Source: Bremerella cremea
GTDB taxonomy: Bacteria; Planctomycetota; Planctomycetia; Pirellulales; Pirellulaceae
Reading direction: 5' to 3'
DNA: 64,000 nt
NCBI RefSeq assembly: GCF_003335505.1
Contig: NZ_QPEX01000010.1
Location: forward strand, 1,240,001 to 1,304,000
Part shown: piece after piece, positions 62,988 through 64,000 of the stretch
Layout: each line of letters begins with the position of its first letter
Position numbering within the stretch: position 1 is the first letter of the stretch
Notes under the pieces: generated by a model
Told to the model about the DNA's origin: nothing
Seen by the model: only the letters and a program-made list of their open reading frames with translations
The model's database searches: none
Translations under genes and position numbers: made by a program

Positions 62988-64000
62988 ATGCGTAACTCGA
63001 TTTTTATCATCAGCGGACTGGTGTTCGCTTTCTGCATCTCGCCAGCTTGGGCTCAATACGCCGAGCAAGGTTACGATCCTCGTACGAGCGATATCCTGGT
63101 TGGCGTCGATTCGACCGACCCGACCTGTGAAGGGGAACCGCATTGGAACGCACGGCGTCCGATTCCTTGGCAGGTGTTTGCCCAAGGGGAATACGTTGGT
63201 CCTGCACGAACGCCGCATGTTCCCGAGTATCGCTTGCGTGTCGACGACCAAATTGACTTTGTCTTTCGCTTATCACGCCAAGAGACCAGTCAGGTTTACC
63301 GGCTGAATGTCGGCGACGAAATTAAGATCGAGTCTTTAACCGACAAGCAGTTAGACCGCGAGCGGGTCGAGGTTATGCCGGACGGTTCTATTACGGTGAT
63401 GCTGCTGGGACGGGTTCAGGCCGCTCGGCGCAGCATTCAAGAGGTGCGTGATGACCTCGAAAAGAAGTACCAGAAGTACTACAAAGTTCCCTCGATCACG
63501 GTAACTCCGGTAAAAATCAATACGAAGCTAGAAGACCTTCGCGCCACGGTCGACAGCCGGGCAGGCGTCGGTGGTCAACAGCGAAGCAGCCGAGTCATTC
63601 CTGATGGCACGGTCCAGCTTCCCGCGCTCGGTAGCATCCCGGCTCAAGGTTTGACGCTCGACGAATTGAAGCGTGAAATTGATGAACGTTATGCTCGCGA
63701 GATTGAAGGAATTGAGGTCACACCGGTACTCATTCAACGGGCAGCACGTTTTGTGTATGTTCTGGGTGAAGTCCCCAACCCAGGTCGGTATGAGTTGACC
63801 GGTCCCACTACGGCAATTCAAAGTGTCGCCATGGCTGGCGGCTGGAACGTCGGGGCCAACCTCCGCGAAATCGTGGTTTTTCGTCGAGCCGAAGACTGGC
63901 GTTTGGTGGCCACCAAACTTGATCTTAAAGGGGCTTTGTACGGCAAACGCCCAGCCCCATCCGATGAACTTTGGATTCGCGACGCCGATATCGTAATCGT
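62988..64000 (+). CDS. Polysaccharide export protein (Wza/SLBB type), 3' end outside window
   Basis: Outer-membrane polysaccharide export family. The frame is open to the window end; 337 residues are visible. A signal peptide (MRNSIFIISGLVFAFCISPAWA) ends near residue 22. Two poly_export modules follow: YRLNVGDEIKIESL with PDGSITVMLLGRV, and RVIPDGTVQLPALGS with GLTLDELKREI. An SLBB-like segment starts FVYVLGEVPNPGRYELTG with SVAMAGGWN. There is no lipobox, unlike Wza. It is likely the second gene of the operon begun at 61168, next to a c-di-GMP synthase on the opposite strand. Confidence 0.9.
   Translation, partial: MRNSIFIISGLVFAFCISPAWAQYAEQGYDPRTSDILVGVDSTDPTCEGEPHWNARRPIPWQVFAQGEYVGPARTPHVPEYRLRVDDQIDFVFRLSRQETSQVYRLNVGDEIKIESLTDKQLDRERVEVMPDGSITVMLLGRVQAARRSIQEVRDDLEKKYQKYYKVPSITVTPVKINTKLEDLRATVDSRAGVGGQQRSSRVIPDGTVQLPALGSIPAQGLTLDELKREIDERYAREIEGIEVTPVLIQRAARFVYVLGEVPNPGRYELTGPTTAIQSVAMAGGWNVGANLREIVVFRRAEDWRLVATKLDLKGALYGKRPAPSDELWIRDADIVI

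Overview
This is chromosomal DNA from a planctomycete, most likely Pirellulales (Blastopirellula, Bremerella or Rhodopirellula type). The inference rests on gene content: a twin-arginine Gfo/Idh/MocA oxidoreductase and a twin-arginine sugar isomerase-like protein, a zinc-ribbon M48 membrane protease, a leucine-rich-repeat lipoprotein, a formylmethanofuran:H4MPT formyltransferase in a bacterium, and several proteins that look specific to the phylum. I see no insertion sequence, prophage or CRISPR array. Genes are dense, on both strands, mostly in short units; several convergent pairs overlap at their 3' ends.

Layout. 0-9.9 kb: the 3' part of aspS, a dienelactone-hydrolase-like secreted protein, a GH5-like glycosidase, glycogen debranching enzyme glgX, purM, and a coupled RluA-type pseudouridine synthase and amidohydrolase. 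10-16.2 kb: a Tat-exported oxidoreductase, an SDR dehydrogenase and hflX (1-bp overlap), a Tat-exported TIM-barrel protein, and a Q/P-rich ribbon-helix-helix protein. 16.5-24 kb: a ClpS-like adaptor, a TrhO-RluA fusion, an ABC exporter whose permease is fused to a CPBP protease, an ACT protein, a thioesterase and a stand-alone CoaB. 24-34.2 kb: two exported proteins, a flippase-like membrane protein, tRNA-Ala(GGC), and a minus-strand group of M48 protease, RimB-like protease, RimK with a TrkA_C tail and an AspT-like transporter that also carries RCK/TrkA_C domains.

34.3-46 kb: RNase P RNA with a recognisable promoter, a YhcC-type radical SAM protein, small FHA, Dabb and AlkC/AlkD-like genes, an LRR lipoprotein, a small CxxCH cytochrome, a von Willebrand A protein divergent from a LysM protein with a degenerate L,D-transpeptidase-like region, and a two-component pair. 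46.7-54.9 kb: xylulokinase with an ornithine-cyclodeaminase-like enzyme, a glycosyltransferase, a non-coding/small-ORF locus with strong dyad symmetry (50.83-51.08 kb), hemY, ftr and an XRE regulator. 55.4-64 kb: a GT2 glycosyltransferase, hisI, a RidA protein, prfB with its programmed +1 frameshift, a REC-GGDEF-CBS diguanylate cyclase, and the start of a probable polysaccharide export locus that runs off the window.

The most interesting leads are the TrhO-RluA two-enzyme RNA-modification fusion, the RimB/RimK-TrkA_C/AspT-like neighbourhood, the permease-protease fusion, and the structured element near 51 kb. Starts were chosen from homology-like N-termini, signal peptides and ribosome binding sites; many genes lack a clear Shine-Dalgarno sequence.
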